Shown here: positions 36,393 to 45,288 of the stretch, piece after piece | Layout: every line of letters starts with the position of its first letter | Numbering within the stretch: position 1 is the stretch's first letter | Source of the DNA: CAYRGQ01 sp964444885 | Lineage (GTDB): Bacteria; Bacteroidota; Bacteroidia; Sphingobacteriales; Sphingobacteriaceae | DNA length: 59,340 nt | Assembly: GCA_964444885.1 (NCBI GenBank) | Contig: CAYUIZ010000008.1 | Span: 1-59,340 of the forward strand | Direction of reading: 5' to 3' | The notes under the pieces: generated by a model | What the model saw: only the letters and a program-made list of their open reading frames with translations | What the model was told of the DNA's origin: nothing | Database searches by the model: none | Position numbers and translations under genes: made by a program

Positions 36393-36487
36393 GTGCTGGC
36401 CAATACCCGTCCTTCGGTTGCCGTGCAAACCATCCGCCCTGTTTGCGTGTTATCTTGTCAGACAACCACACATTGGAGGAAATAGCC

Positions 36488-36661
36488 ATGAGCATGAAAG
36501 ACGAGAAGAAAATCACCGGCACACAGGATAAAAGCAAGAACGTGGATATGGGCAGCCCTACATCCGACAAAGCGTTTAAGGACATGAAAAACCAAAAGCG
36601 TCACAAAGGCCTGCCGAATGCCGGCGGGGTTCGCACCGGGCAAACGAAAAAAGACAGCTAA
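36488..36661 (+). CDS. Small hydrophilic 57-aa protein of unknown function
   Basis: An ATG at 36488 preceded by GGAGGA opens a 57-aa frame: MSMKDEKKITGTQDKSKN ... TGQTKKDS. It is Lys/Asp/Gly-rich, without a signal peptide or hydrophobic stretch, and probably disordered. I do not know a family. The good ribosome site and a small GTAAC/GTTAC hairpin with a T-rich tail (36672-36697) just after the stop support a real gene. Confidence 0.6.
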   Translation: MSMKDEKKITGTQDKSKNVDMGSPTSDKAFKDMKNQKRHKGLPNAGGVRTGQTKKDS

Positions 36662-36795
36662 ACACTTCCTTGTAACAATTTTCGTTACTTCCTTTTTCCC
36701 TAAGGGCCGAGCCATACCACCTCCGTATACGGTGCGCTGTGCGTATTGCCTGTACGTGACGCTATCACGATCCCCGACGAAGAGGCGTATCGTTT

Positions 36796-36850
36796 CTGCA
36801 CGATCCGCTGCTTTCCGGTCGTGCTGTTTCTCCGCATCTTTCCCTATCTT
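36796..36850. repeat. 55-bp sequence repeated exactly across the assembly gap (left copy)
   Basis: Bases 36796-36850 (beginning CTGCACGATCCGCTGC) are identical to 36951-37005 on the other side of the 100-N gap. An exact overlap of 55 bp is what a de Bruijn assembler with k=55 leaves at contig ends. Confidence 0.9.
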
Positions 36851-36950
36851 NNNNNNNNNNNNNNNNNNNNNNNNNNNNNNNNNNNNNNNNNNNNNNNNNN
36901 NNNNNNNNNNNNNNNNNNNNNNNNNNNNNNNNNNNNNNNNNNNNNNNNNN
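36851..36950. other. Assembly gap of 100 N (probably an unresolved contig overlap)
   Basis: Exactly 100 N flanked by two identical 55-bp sequences. Most likely the two contigs overlap and no sequence is missing, so the second copy is redundant. Confidence 0.85.
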
Positions 36951-37005
36951 CTGCACGATCCGCTGCTTTCCGGTCGTGCTGTTTCTCCGCATCTTTCCCT
37001 ATCTT
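36951..37005. repeat. 55-bp sequence repeated exactly across the assembly gap (right copy)
   Basis: Identical to 36796-36850. It lies just upstream of the start of the serine hydrolase gene (37033). Confidence 0.9.
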
Positions 37006-37032
37006 TATCCGAACTCATCAACCAATTATATC

Positions 37033-38166
37033 ATGAGAAAGGTGATTTTCTTCGTTGGCTTTTTCCTTGCGGCCTACTTTGCTACTGCAGAAGCCCAGCA
37101 AACAGCGATTGACAGCAAAATACGCGAGGTGATGGACAGACATCGGGCGATCGGTATCGCAGTGGTTGTCATCAAGGACGGCCAGCCCATTTATGCCCAG
37201 TCATTCGGTTACAAAAACCTGGAGGAAAAAAAGCCGTTGGGGCTGACAGACCTCTTTCGTATCGCATCGATTTCCAAATCCTTTACCGCCACGGCACTGA
37301 TGCAGCTGGTGGAGCAGGGCCAGATTTCACTGCAGGATGACATTGGCGAGCTGGTGGGGTTTCGCGTACGCAACCCTCATTTTCCCGACACCAAAATCAC
37401 GCTGGAGATGGTCCTTTCGCACACGTCCAGCATCAGCGACAAAAACGGGTACTTCACCCTCAGTGCCATTCGGCCGGATGCCGAAAACAAGGACTGGGCG
37501 AAAAGCTACAACGACTATTCACCCGGCACCCGCTACCAGTATTGCAACCTGAACTATAATATGGCTGGCGCGGTACTCGAACGACTGACCGGCGAGAACT
37601 TCGACGATTACATCCGCGAGAACATCCTAGCGCCCTTGCACCTCTATGGCGGTTACCGGGTCGACCGGCTGGACTCGTCGCAATTTGCGACCCTGTATGC
37701 ACAAGTGGATGGCGCATTCGCCCCCCAGCCTGCGGCTTATCATCCGCGCACGACGGAACTTGAAAACTACGTTTTGGGTGAAAGCACGCCTGTTTTTTCG
37801 CCGACGGGCGGTATGAAAATTTCAGCCATCGACTTAGCACGTTACTTGATGATGCACATGCACGGCGGACAGGCGCATGGCGTACGTATCCTGCAGGAAA
37901 GCAGTGCCAAAATAATGCAGACACCGGTACTGGAGTCGGCTAAATACGGCCTCGGCTTGCTGCAGCACGACAACTTACTCCCCGGCGTCACACTAGTCGG
38001 ACACACCGGCTCGGCATACGGACTATACAGCAACCTGTTTTTTGACCCGCAGGAAAAATTTGGCTTTGTCGTAATCACCAACGGTTGCCATGCCGTGCAC
38101 GAAGACGGAACATTGACGTTTTCAAAAGAAATGCTGAATGTGCTCCATGATTATTTTATCCGGTAG
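37033..38166 (+). CDS. Serine hydrolase, class C beta-lactamase/penicillin-binding protein fold
   Basis: A 377-aa protein from the ATG at 37033 (MRKVIFFVGFFLAAYF ... AEAQQ signal). An upstream in-frame ATG at 36976 is in the gap-associated repeat and is unlikely. Motif 1 is SISK (Ser79, Lys82), motif 2 is YCN (in YQYCNLNYN), and motif 3 is HTG (GHTGSAYGLYSNLFF). Such proteins in Bacteroidota act as esterases or D-Ala-D-Ala carboxypeptidases on the envelope; the substrate is unknown. Confidence 0.93.
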   Translation: MRKVIFFVGFFLAAYFATAEAQQTAIDSKIREVMDRHRAIGIAVVVIKDGQPIYAQSFGYKNLEEKKPLGLTDLFRIASISKSFTATALMQLVEQGQISLQDDIGELVGFRVRNPHFPDTKITLEMVLSHTSSISDKNGYFTLSAIRPDAENKDWAKSYNDYSPGTRYQYCNLNYNMAGAVLERLTGENFDDYIRENILAPLHLYGGYRVDRLDSSQFATLYAQVDGAFAPQPAAYHPRTTELENYVLGESTPVFSPTGGMKISAIDLARYLMMHMHGGQAHGVRILQESSAKIMQTPVLESAKYGLGLLQHDNLLPGVTLVGHTGSAYGLYSNLFFDPQEKFGFVVITNGCHAVHEDGTLTFSKEMLNVLHDYFIR

Positions 38167-38168
38167 GC

Positions 38169-38268
38169 NNNNNNNNNNNNNNNNNNNNNNNNNNNNNNNN
38201 NNNNNNNNNNNNNNNNNNNNNNNNNNNNNNNNNNNNNNNNNNNNNNNNNNNNNNNNNNNNNNNNNNNN
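38169..38268. other. Assembly gap of 100 N
   Basis: Exactly 100 N immediately after the serine hydrolase stop. The right flank holds intergenic repeat DNA (38283-38458), which explains the break. Confidence 0.95.
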
Positions 38269-38282
38269 GGAGGCGTAGCCTG

Positions 38283-38458
38283 CCCCGAACTCGATTCGGG
38301 GACGAAGAGAAATCCAAAAGCTGGCTGGCTTAGCGGCTGTCGGCTTGTCGTTGGGCTTCTCACTTCGCTGCGCTCCGTTCGAAGTGACGTTCAGGGAGGG
38401 TAATTTCCGTCTTCGGTCATTTCGATGAGCAGGTACAACGAAGAGAAATCCAAAAGCT
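38283..38458. repeat. REP-like intergenic repeat with two hairpins and a 21-bp direct repeat
   Basis: Hairpin 1 is CCCCGAA/TTCGGGG (38283-38301). A 21-bp direct repeat beginning ACGAAGAGAAATCC occurs at 38302-38322 and 38438-38458. Hairpin 2 is CACTTCG/CGAAGTG (38361-38386). The mix of TTCACTTCGCTGCGCTCCG-like and GAAGAGAAATCC-like blocks resembles the dispersed intergenic repeats of Bacteroidota genomes. The rest of 38459-38570 shows no gene. Confidence 0.7.
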
Positions 38459-38570
38459 GTAGGGCTCGCGCTTAGGCGTTCGAATTACAAATAAGGCACG
38501 GGTTACCTGCCTACCGGAACGCAAACTTACGCCAAATGACGAGCGTACTGGTTTTGTAAGCTAGGAACAC

Positions 38571-38595
38571 AAAAAAAACCTCACGGTGGCGAGGT
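38571..38595 (-). terminator. Intrinsic terminator of the DUF3276 gene
   Basis: Read on the minus strand, ACCTC (38595-38591) and GAGGT (38582-38578) form a stem with an 8-nt loop, followed by an eight-T run (38578-38571). It lies about 40 bp past the stop. Confidence 0.8.
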
Positions 38596-38633
38596 CTTTC
38601 CATAATTTATGATGTATTGGTTTTGATCGATAT

Positions 38634-38975
38634 CTAAAACGAAAATTCATCGTTTGTTGGAGATTGACCTTCCGTCACCGGCGCGCCATTGCCATCATAA
38701 TTGGGATCATAACGTTTCTCGACGACTTCTTGGTTGGCTTTGATATATTCCACAACTTCGCCCAATCCTTCGGCAAATTTTTCGAAGTCCTCTTTGTACA
38801 AGAAAATCTTGTGCTTGATGAATACGCCATCTTCAAATCGCTTCTTGCTCTCCGTAATGGTGACGTAGTAATCATTGGACCGGGTTGCCTTCACGTCAAA
38901 AAAATAGGTGCGTTTCCCCGCCCGCACTTTTTTTGAATAAACCTCTTCACGTTCTTTGTTGTCAAAATCTCCCAT
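38634..38975 (-). CDS. DUF3276/PUR family nucleic-acid-binding protein
   Basis: A 113-aa protein of the DUF3276 (Pur-alpha-like) family: KREEVYSKKVRAG-like KEREEVYSKKVRAGKRTYFF, then DVKATRSNDYYVTITESKKR, HKIFLYKEDFEKFAEGLGEVVEYI. This is one PUR repeat, a small ssDNA/RNA-binding fold found across Bacteroidota and spirochaetes. An acidic, Asn/Pro-rich tail follows (YDPNYDGNGAPVTEG). It is monocistronic with its own terminator. The cellular role is unknown. Confidence 0.93.
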   Translation of the reverse strand: MGDFDNKEREEVYSKKVRAGKRTYFFDVKATRSNDYYVTITESKKRFEDGVFIKHKIFLYKEDFEKFAEGLGEVVEYIKANQEVVEKRYDPNYDGNGAPVTEGQSPTNDEFSF

Positions 38976-39262
38976 TGTTGTTGTTTTTAATTTCTTATGT
39001 ACCAGACATTAATGTACGGGTTAAATATAAAAGAATTTCATTGATTAAAACAAATTTTTGGACTTAAATTAAAATACAGGAGTCCTAACGGCAGCAATTA
39101 TACGTATTTAGCATAGCCTTCAACCACTCACCGACAAAACCGGGGCGTTTACCGAAATTACTCGGGCAATTGCCTATTTTCATGTGCTATTCGTGCCACT
39201 CCTGCTTACCTTTACACCTAGAAACAAAACAAAAATCGCAAACAAACAAAAACCCACATAAC

Positions 39263-40168
39263 ATGAACGCACCCCAATCACCGCGCAGAAAAAATACCGA
39301 CACCGGACGGATATGGGCTGGAGCCATTGTTCTAGGCCTGGGTGTTATCCTCTTGCTCAACCGGCTCGATTTCCATTGGATTCTCTTTCCTTCTTGGATA
39401 TTGAGTTGGCCGATGGTATTAGTCATCGTGGGCTTGGTCATCGGGGGAAACAGCAATTTCCGCAATCCGGCTTCGTACATTCTCCTAATTATCGGCGGCT
39501 TTTTCCTGGCCAACAACATCTGGGACTGGGAAATCAGGCGGTACATATGGCCCGCCGCCATCATTGCCGTTGGCGTGTGGCTACTATCCGACCGCAAGCC
39601 CAAAGGCATCCCACCATCACCACCAAACAACGATAACCCACATCCGCCGAACGAAGGAAGTGCGTATTCGTGGGATAAGCGGGTGGCGGATGAGCCGCTT
39701 GGTAGCCCGGCGTCCGAAGGCGAGCCGTTCCAGACCACGGCTGCAGACGATGCGCAGCGCCCCCATAGCGCGTACACGGGGTCGGATTATACACGCCAAT
39801 CAAGCAGCTCCTCTGGGTTTACGGATGACGATTATGTGAAAATCACCTCCATTTTTGGCGATGTTAGGCGTATGGTGCTTTCGAAGAATTTCCTGGGGGG
39901 TGAAGTGGTTAACATTTTTGGCGGATCGGACATCAACCTAATCCAGGCCGACATCAAGCAACCGGTTGTCATCGATATGTTCCAGTTGTTTGCCGGTTCC
40001 AAAATCATCGTGCCTTCGCACTGGAAAGTGAAATCCGAGGTAGTGTCCGTGTTTGGCGACGTTGACGACCGCCGGTTTGTCCACAACGGCCAACAACACG
40101 ACGAAAACAAGATTCTTTACATCCGTGGAACGTCGATATTTGGTGGCGTGACGATCAAAAGCATCTAG
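39263..40168 (+). CDS. LiaF-like envelope-stress membrane protein
   Basis: About 301 aa from the ATG at 39263 (MNAPQSPRRKNTDTGR). Residues about 15-105 hold four hydrophobic helices of the LiaF/DUF5668 type (IWAGAIVLGLGVILLLNRL, WPMVLVIVGLVIGG, YILLIIGGFFLANNIWDW, WPAAIIAVGVWLL). A Pro/Ser-rich linker (about 110-190) leads to a C-terminal beta-helix (ITSIFGDVRRMVLSKNFLGG ... VVNIFGGSDINL). Proteins with this layout modulate LytS/VraS-type kinases in response to envelope stress. It precedes such a kinase by 23 bp, so a regulatory link is likely. Confidence 0.88.
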   Translation: MNAPQSPRRKNTDTGRIWAGAIVLGLGVILLLNRLDFHWILFPSWILSWPMVLVIVGLVIGGNSNFRNPASYILLIIGGFFLANNIWDWEIRRYIWPAAIIAVGVWLLSDRKPKGIPPSPPNNDNPHPPNEGSAYSWDKRVADEPLGSPASEGEPFQTTAADDAQRPHSAYTGSDYTRQSSSSSGFTDDDYVKITSIFGDVRRMVLSKNFLGGEVVNIFGGSDINLIQADIKQPVVIDMFQLFAGSKIIVPSHWKVKSEVVSVFGDVDDRRFVHNGQQHDENKILYIRGTSIFGGVTIKSI

Positions 40169-40191
40169 GATTCCCTTAACCCAGTAAACCT

Positions 40192-41241
40192 ATGACTTTG
40201 AAATCCACGTCCCATACGCCATCGCGGCAACGATTAGTCAACATCAGTTGCTTTGTGATTTTTCTGGGATACGCGATCTTGCAAACCGCGCTCTTATGGT
40301 GGTTTGGTGTCAGTTTCCAGGTCGCGTTGCACGACAGCCTCATCAGCGCCGCCAGTATTACTGTCGGATGCTTTGCCATTGCCAGCGCGCTCCAATATTA
40401 TTTGCCGCGCAAGGAACGCTATATTTATATTGTTATTTGGGGCTTGGTGCTGGCCGCCATCTGTACCTCCATCACGCGGTGGACGATTCTGTATCTCGTA
40501 GGCGACGACCCCTACATCAGCAGCGTGGACCGCTCCCTACCCTTGCGGTTTTGCGTGTACGCCCTGCTCATCGCCTGGGTCGCCATCATGAACATTCTTT
40601 GGAACATACAGAGCGAATACAAGGAAAACGAAGATCGCAAAGCAGATGCTGAACGCTTGGCACGCGAGGCCGAACTCTACAACCTGCGGCAGCAACTGCA
40701 ACCCCACTTCCTTTTCAATAGTCTCAATTCGATCATTGCGCTCATCGGCCGCAAGCCCGAAGAAGCGCGCAACATGACCTTCCAGCTCTCCGATTTCCTC
40801 CGGGGCACCCTACGCAAAGACGACCAGCAGCTCATTGCCCTCAAGGACGAACTCGAACACCTCCAACTCTATCTGGAGATTGAAAAAGTAAGGTTCGGAC
40901 ACCGCCTGGATACGCGCATCGACTACGACGAAGCGTGTGCGGATATGCTTGTGCCAGCCATGATCGTGCAGCCGCTCGTGGAAAATGCCATCAAATTCGG
41001 GCTATACGACACCACCGACCAAGTCCTGATTTCGATCGAGGCGACCTGCGTTGATAGGATGCTGCAGGTAACGGTCAAAAATCCCTACGACAGCGAAAAC
41101 AATAACCCGCGCAAGGGAACGGGCTTCGGACTGCGGGGCGTTCGCCGCCGGCTTTATTTACTATTCGGACGTACCGATTTATTGGAAACCATCCCAACAA
41201 AACATATCTTTACCTGCATAATCAGAATCCCCCAACCATGA
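40192..41241 (+). CDS. LytS-type sensor histidine kinase
   Basis: A 349-aa kinase. Four hydrophobic helices fill residues about 17-140, then a coiled linker (KENEDRKADAERLAREAELYN) leads to the His_kinase (PF06580) phospho-acceptor QLQPHFLFNSLNSI with His172. The ATPase domain follows with the N-box (MIVQPLVENAIKFGLYD) and G-box (GTGFGLRGVRRRLYLLFG). It pairs with the LytTR regulator, whose ATG overlaps its TGA (ATGA at 41238-41241). Confidence 0.95.
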   Translation: MTLKSTSHTPSRQRLVNISCFVIFLGYAILQTALLWWFGVSFQVALHDSLISAASITVGCFAIASALQYYLPRKERYIYIVIWGLVLAAICTSITRWTILYLVGDDPYISSVDRSLPLRFCVYALLIAWVAIMNILWNIQSEYKENEDRKADAERLAREAELYNLRQQLQPHFLFNSLNSIIALIGRKPEEARNMTFQLSDFLRGTLRKDDQQLIALKDELEHLQLYLEIEKVRFGHRLDTRIDYDEACADMLVPAMIVQPLVENAIKFGLYDTTDQVLISIEATCVDRMLQVTVKNPYDSENNNPRKGTGFGLRGVRRRLYLLFGRTDLLETIPTKHIFTCIIRIPQP

Positions 41242-41990
41242 TCAAAGCGGTATTGATTGATGACGAACCCCTAGCGCGAAGCATAATCTTGGAGTATCTG
41301 GAAGCCTATCCCCAAATCGAGGTAATGGCGGAATGCAACGACGGCTTCGAAGGGGCTAAAGCCATCATGGAACATGACCCCGCTTTGGTCTTTTTGGATG
41401 TACAAATGCCTAAGATAAACGGCTTTGAGATGCTGGAAATCATCGACAAACAGCCGGCGATCATCTTCACGACGGCCTTTGACGAATACGCCATCCAAGC
41501 GTTCGAAAAGCACGCCACCGACTATCTTCTGAAACCCATTACCAAAGCCCGGTTCGACAAGGCCATGGACAAATTCCTAGCCAGTACGGAGCAGGTAAAG
41601 ACGGCGGATCTCGCACAGAAGACCTCCCAATTGCTGGACAATGTGCAACAAGACCAAACCCGCATCGACCGTATATTGGTTAAGCACGGTGTCAAGATCA
41701 AAATCATACCTGCCGATCAGATTATCTACCTGGAGGCTGATGACGACTACGTCAAAATCCACACGCCCGAAGGCAGCTTTCTGAAGAACAAAACCATGGC
41801 TGCTTTCGAGCGCCTCCTCGAGCCCACCCAATTCGTACGGGTCCACCGTTCGTTTATGGTCCGGGTCGAGCACATCAACCGTCTCGAACCCTACGAAAAA
41901 GATAGCCACGTAGCGATCCTGTCTAACGGCGCGCGGGTGAGTGTCAGCAAGAACGGCCTTGCGCGTCTCAAACAAATGTTAGGAATGTAA
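41238..41990 (+). CDS. LytTR family response regulator
   Basis: A 250-aa regulator. The receiver (residues 1-120) has the acidic pocket VLIDDEP and the phospho-acceptor LVFLDVQMPKINGFEM (Asp54), with TTAFDEYAIQAFEKHATDYLLKPI as the output face. Residues about 150-250 are the LytTR DNA-binding domain (DQIIYLEADDDYVKIHT ... FVRVHRSFMVRVEHINRLEPY). The overlap with the kinase gene shows that they form one system. Confidence 0.96.
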   Translation: MIKAVLIDDEPLARSIILEYLEAYPQIEVMAECNDGFEGAKAIMEHDPALVFLDVQMPKINGFEMLEIIDKQPAIIFTTAFDEYAIQAFEKHATDYLLKPITKARFDKAMDKFLASTEQVKTADLAQKTSQLLDNVQQDQTRIDRILVKHGVKIKIIPADQIIYLEADDDYVKIHTPEGSFLKNKTMAAFERLLEPTQFVRVHRSFMVRVEHINRLEPYEKDSHVAILSNGARVSVSKNGLARLKQMLGM

Positions 41991-42014
41991 TACCGATTGA
42001 TGTAATTTTGCGGC

Positions 42015-43457
42015 ATGACAAGCAAGATTGTAAAGGTAGTATTGATCGCGTTGCTCGGATGGGCATTCCCTGCTTTCGCTCAGGACAATTCGGAACTGCA
42101 GCAGCGCATTAACCAATCCGTCTTTAATAAAGTTGAATTCCACTTCAATCAGCAGGAAACGGACTCGATCTACGCCATGGCCAGTCCGGCATTCAAGCAG
42201 GCCCTGTCCTCGGGCGCTTTCGAGACCGTGCTCAAACGCCAACTCTATCCATTAGGCCAAATCCTCAATGGACACCTGATGGATTTCAAGAACGGAACAG
42301 GGACGTATCGCCTTGACTTTCAGTCAGCGAAATTGCAAATGCTACTGACGGTCGATTCCCTCAACCAGATCGGCGGGCTGATCTTCCAGCCTTACAACCC
42401 ACCAGTCGTACAGCATACGCCCGAAGTAGTTCCGTTTGATCCCGAAGCGGAAACCGACAAAGCCATCGACGCCTTGGCCAACGCCTATTTGTCCAATAGC
42501 AGTACCCGTGCACTGTCTGTGGGTATCATCCATGACAGCAAGACAACGACCTTCTACTACGGTGAAACAGAAAAAGGCAACAGCGATTTGCCCAGCGATA
42601 CCACCCTGTTTGAAATCGGATCCATCTCCAAGACGTTTACGGCCACCCTACTGGCCTATCTGGATCAGAAAAACACACTGCAGCTCGACGACCGCATCAC
42701 GCACTATTTGCCGGACAGCCTGCAGGGTAACGAAGCACTGCACGCCATTACGCTACGCCAGTTGGCGAATCATACCGCTGGCCTCCCACGCTTGCCGGAG
42801 AATTTCGAATCGGTCGCAATTGATCCACTCAACCCCTATGCATCCTATACGGTCGAACTACTGTACGACTACCTGCAGTCCTATACGCCGAGGCGCACGC
42901 CTGGTGACGAATACGAATACAGCAACCTGGGATACGCTGTGCTGGGCACTATCCTCGCCCAGGTCACTGGCACAGACTATGAAACGATGGTCCGCGACAC
43001 CATAGCAACGCCATTGGGACTCACCCATACGAAGCAGCACACGACACCGGAAGATTTGCTTATCCCCGTCCACAACGCGCAGGGAGGCATAACACCTCAT
43101 TGGGATTTTGAGGCTTTCGCCGGAGCAGGCGCACTTCGGGCGACTACCAACGACCTGCTCAACTACGCGCGGGCCCACTTCAAAATGCCGGAGAGTGATT
43201 TGGAACATGCCTTGGCCTTGACCCGCCAGTTTACCTTCTTCAATCCGCCAGACACGGATATCGGCTTGGCTTGGCACATGTCATTGGAGTACGGAAGCTT
43301 GGTTTTCCTCCATTCGGGTGGCACAGGCGGAAGCAGCGCATACATTGCCTTGTCGCCCGACGACAAGGTAGCCGTGGTGGTCCTATCTAACGCCGCAGTA
43401 CCGGTCGATGAAACCGGCAACCGGATCCTCGAATTTTTGTTGGAAAAGAATCGTTAA
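42015..43457 (+). CDS. Serine hydrolase (beta-lactamase fold) with N-terminal DUF3887-like domain
   Basis: A 480-aa secreted protein (signal MTSKIVKVVLIALLGWAFPAFAQ). Residues about 35-125 resemble a DUF3887-type NTF2-like domain (FNQQETDSIYAMASPAFKQAL ... AKLQMLLTVDSLNQIGGLIF). The hydrolase domain then has SISK (Ser203, Lys206), YSN (YEYSNLGYAVLG) and HSGGTGG as the third motif. It sits 24 bp downstream of the LytTR gene and may be a target or member of the same operon. It resembles, but is not a close copy of, the hydrolase at 37033. Confidence 0.93.
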   Translation: MTSKIVKVVLIALLGWAFPAFAQDNSELQQRINQSVFNKVEFHFNQQETDSIYAMASPAFKQALSSGAFETVLKRQLYPLGQILNGHLMDFKNGTGTYRLDFQSAKLQMLLTVDSLNQIGGLIFQPYNPPVVQHTPEVVPFDPEAETDKAIDALANAYLSNSSTRALSVGIIHDSKTTTFYYGETEKGNSDLPSDTTLFEIGSISKTFTATLLAYLDQKNTLQLDDRITHYLPDSLQGNEALHAITLRQLANHTAGLPRLPENFESVAIDPLNPYASYTVELLYDYLQSYTPRRTPGDEYEYSNLGYAVLGTILAQVTGTDYETMVRDTIATPLGLTHTKQHTTPEDLLIPVHNAQGGITPHWDFEAFAGAGALRATTNDLLNYARAHFKMPESDLEHALALTRQFTFFNPPDTDIGLAWHMSLEYGSLVFLHSGGTGGSSAYIALSPDDKVAVVVLSNAAVPVDETGNRILEFLLEKNR

Positions 43458-43466
43458 GCAGCTCCC

Positions 43467-43958
43467 CTACGGACTGGCTACGGAAATAAGCACACCGATC
43501 GGCGTATCGCCGCTGAGGTAGCGTACAAGCCGCCGGTTTGCAGCGGAAAACACGTACGTGGACGGATATTCACGGGGGTTAAACTTGTCGATGAATTCGT
43601 AATTCGCATCCCGCAAGAACCGTACATTGGGTTTGTCCTGCAGCAGGGTGCCGTATTTTTGGATGAATTCCTCGATGAGCGGCTTGTCTTGCATCGCGAC
43701 AAAATACAGGGACGCATGCTTGAAACGTTCGTAATTTTCGCCAATCGCAACCGCTTCCTTTTGGCAATAACCACATCCTGGATCGTAAAAGATAACAACC
43801 AAGCGTCCCTCCGTGGGCATGTCCGCCGGCGTAAACGCTTGATCCTGCATGTCGTAAACCGTAAAATCGGGCAACAGGCTGGGCAATTCTTGCTGCGCAT
43901 GCGCGCCCACGCCGAGGATAACTAACGAAAGGCAAAAAAATTGTCGGATAAAATGCAT
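43467..43958 (-). CDS. Periplasmic thioredoxin-like (redoxin) protein
   Basis: About 163 aa from the ATG at 43958 (MHFIRQFFCLSLVILGVGAHAQQ signal); an earlier frame start at 44063 is unlikely. The thioredoxin fold shows the active site DPGCGYCQKEA (Cys62, Cys65), the AxxD-type core TFxYDMQDQ-like DFTVYDMQDQAF, and REYPSTYVFS with the cis-Pro. The C-x-x-C suggests a reductase or isomerase of envelope thiols, close to the TlpA/ResA group. It is convergent with the serine hydrolase and not obviously linked to the next gene. Confidence 0.88.
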   Translation of the reverse strand: MHFIRQFFCLSLVILGVGAHAQQELPSLLPDFTVYDMQDQAFTPADMPTEGRLVVIFYDPGCGYCQKEAVAIGENYERFKHASLYFVAMQDKPLIEEFIQKYGTLLQDKPNVRFLRDANYEFIDKFNPREYPSTYVFSAANRRLVRYLSGDTPIGVLISVASP

Positions 43959-43998
43959 AACCTCAATGTGTTGCGGCCGCCACCGGAAGCTGTAGTAC

Positions 43999-45150
43999 CT
44001 AGACTGTGCTGAGCGCCTGTTCCAAATCAGCCAACAAATCATCAATATCTTCAATCCCGACACTAATACGAATCAGGTTGTCGACTACGCCCACCCGCTC
44101 ACGCACGTCTTTCGGGATGGAGGCATGGGTCATGGTCGCCGGATGGTTGATCAGCGACTCCACGCCGCCCAGCGATTCGGCGAGGGTGAATACCTGAAAG
44201 GAAGAGGCAAACGTGAAGGTTTCCGCCAACGATGCACCTTTCAACACCACGGACACAATACCGCCGAAACCGCTCATTTGCCCCTTCGCAATGGCGTGGC
44301 CGGGATGATCTTCAAAACCGGGCCAATACACCCGCTCGACACGGGGATGGCCTTTCAGGAAATGGGCAACGGCAGCCGCATTTTCGCAATGCGCTTTCAT
44401 GCGTAGGTGCAGGGTTTTGATACCGCGCAGGACCAAGAAACTGTCTTGCGGACCCGGCGTGCCACCACAGGCGTTGTAATAAAAAAACAGATCGTCGTAC
44501 AGCGCCTTGTCGTTCATCGCCAGTGCGCCCATCACCACATCGGAGTGGCCCGCGATATATTTGGTCACCGAGTGCATGACAATATCCGCACCCAGATCCA
44601 GCGGCTGTTGCAGGTACGGCGATGCGAAGGTATTATCGACAGCCAACAGAATCGAGGCTGGTTTCGTCAGCGCCGCGATTGCCCGGATATCCGCTATTTT
44701 CAACGTTGGGTTGGTCGGCGTTTCGATCCAAACCAAACGTGTTTTTTCGTTTATTTTTTCACGGATCTGCGCTACGTCAGAGGTATTGACGAAATGGAAC
44801 TTGATGCCGTAATGTTCAAAAAGCTTGGTGAAAATACGGTATGAACCGCCATAGAGGTCGTCGCCGGTGATGACCTCATCGCCAGGGCGCAACCGTTTGA
44901 GAACCGTCTCCGTGGCTGCCATTCCGCTCGAAAAAGCCAAGCCGTACCTACCGTTCTCCAACGCGGCAATGCAGTCCTCCAGTGCCTTGCGCGTGGGGTT
45001 TGTGCCACGCGAATACTCATAGCCTTTATGGTCGCCCGGCGAAGCCTGCTTATACGTTGAAGTCTGGTAAATCGGTGTCATGACCGCACCGGTGGTCGGA
45101 TCGGCTTGCTGCCCTGCGTGGATGGCTTTGGTTGCGAATTTGTATCCCAT
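43999..45150 (-). CDS. Cystathionine gamma-synthase/lyase family PLP enzyme
   Basis: A 383-aa trans-sulfuration enzyme. The PLP-binding Lys lies in MHSVTKYIAGHSDVVMGAL (Lys197). Other marks are YSRGTNPTRKALEDCIAALE, GLAFSSGMAA, and RVERVYWPGFEDHPGHAIAKGQMSGFGGIVS, with the C-terminal SLGGVESLINHPATMTH. These fit the family that makes or splits cystathionine. MetB-type synthase and CTH-type lyase cannot be told apart by motif alone here. The 138-bp spacer to the next gene (45151-45288) suggests a separate unit. Confidence 0.93.
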   Translation of the reverse strand: MGYKFATKAIHAGQQADPTTGAVMTPIYQTSTYKQASPGDHKGYEYSRGTNPTRKALEDCIAALENGRYGLAFSSGMAATETVLKRLRPGDEVITGDDLYGGSYRIFTKLFEHYGIKFHFVNTSDVAQIREKINEKTRLVWIETPTNPTLKIADIRAIAALTKPASILLAVDNTFASPYLQQPLDLGADIVMHSVTKYIAGHSDVVMGALAMNDKALYDDLFFYYNACGGTPGPQDSFLVLRGIKTLHLRMKAHCENAAAVAHFLKGHPRVERVYWPGFEDHPGHAIAKGQMSGFGGIVSVVLKGASLAETFTFASSFQVFTLAESLGGVESLINHPATMTHASIPKDVRERVGVVDNLIRISVGIEDIDDLLADLEQALSTV

Positions 45151-45288
45151 AGTCTGCTGAGGTGTTTACGTTTGTAACCCGTAAAGGTATCAAACTTTCA
45201 GCAGAAAACCTCCGTAATCTGCATCCGATAACGAACGTAAACTACCTAAATAACCGAATTGCCCGCATGTCACCGACGAAGGGTACGT

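Noticed and set aside
36796..37005. Recent duplication or mobile-element footprint
   Set aside because: The copies flank exactly 100 N and are 55 bp long, which fits contig overlap better.
38283..38458. CRISPR array
   Set aside because: Only two copies of the 21-bp direct repeat are present, with 115 bp between them, and hairpins of a REP type.
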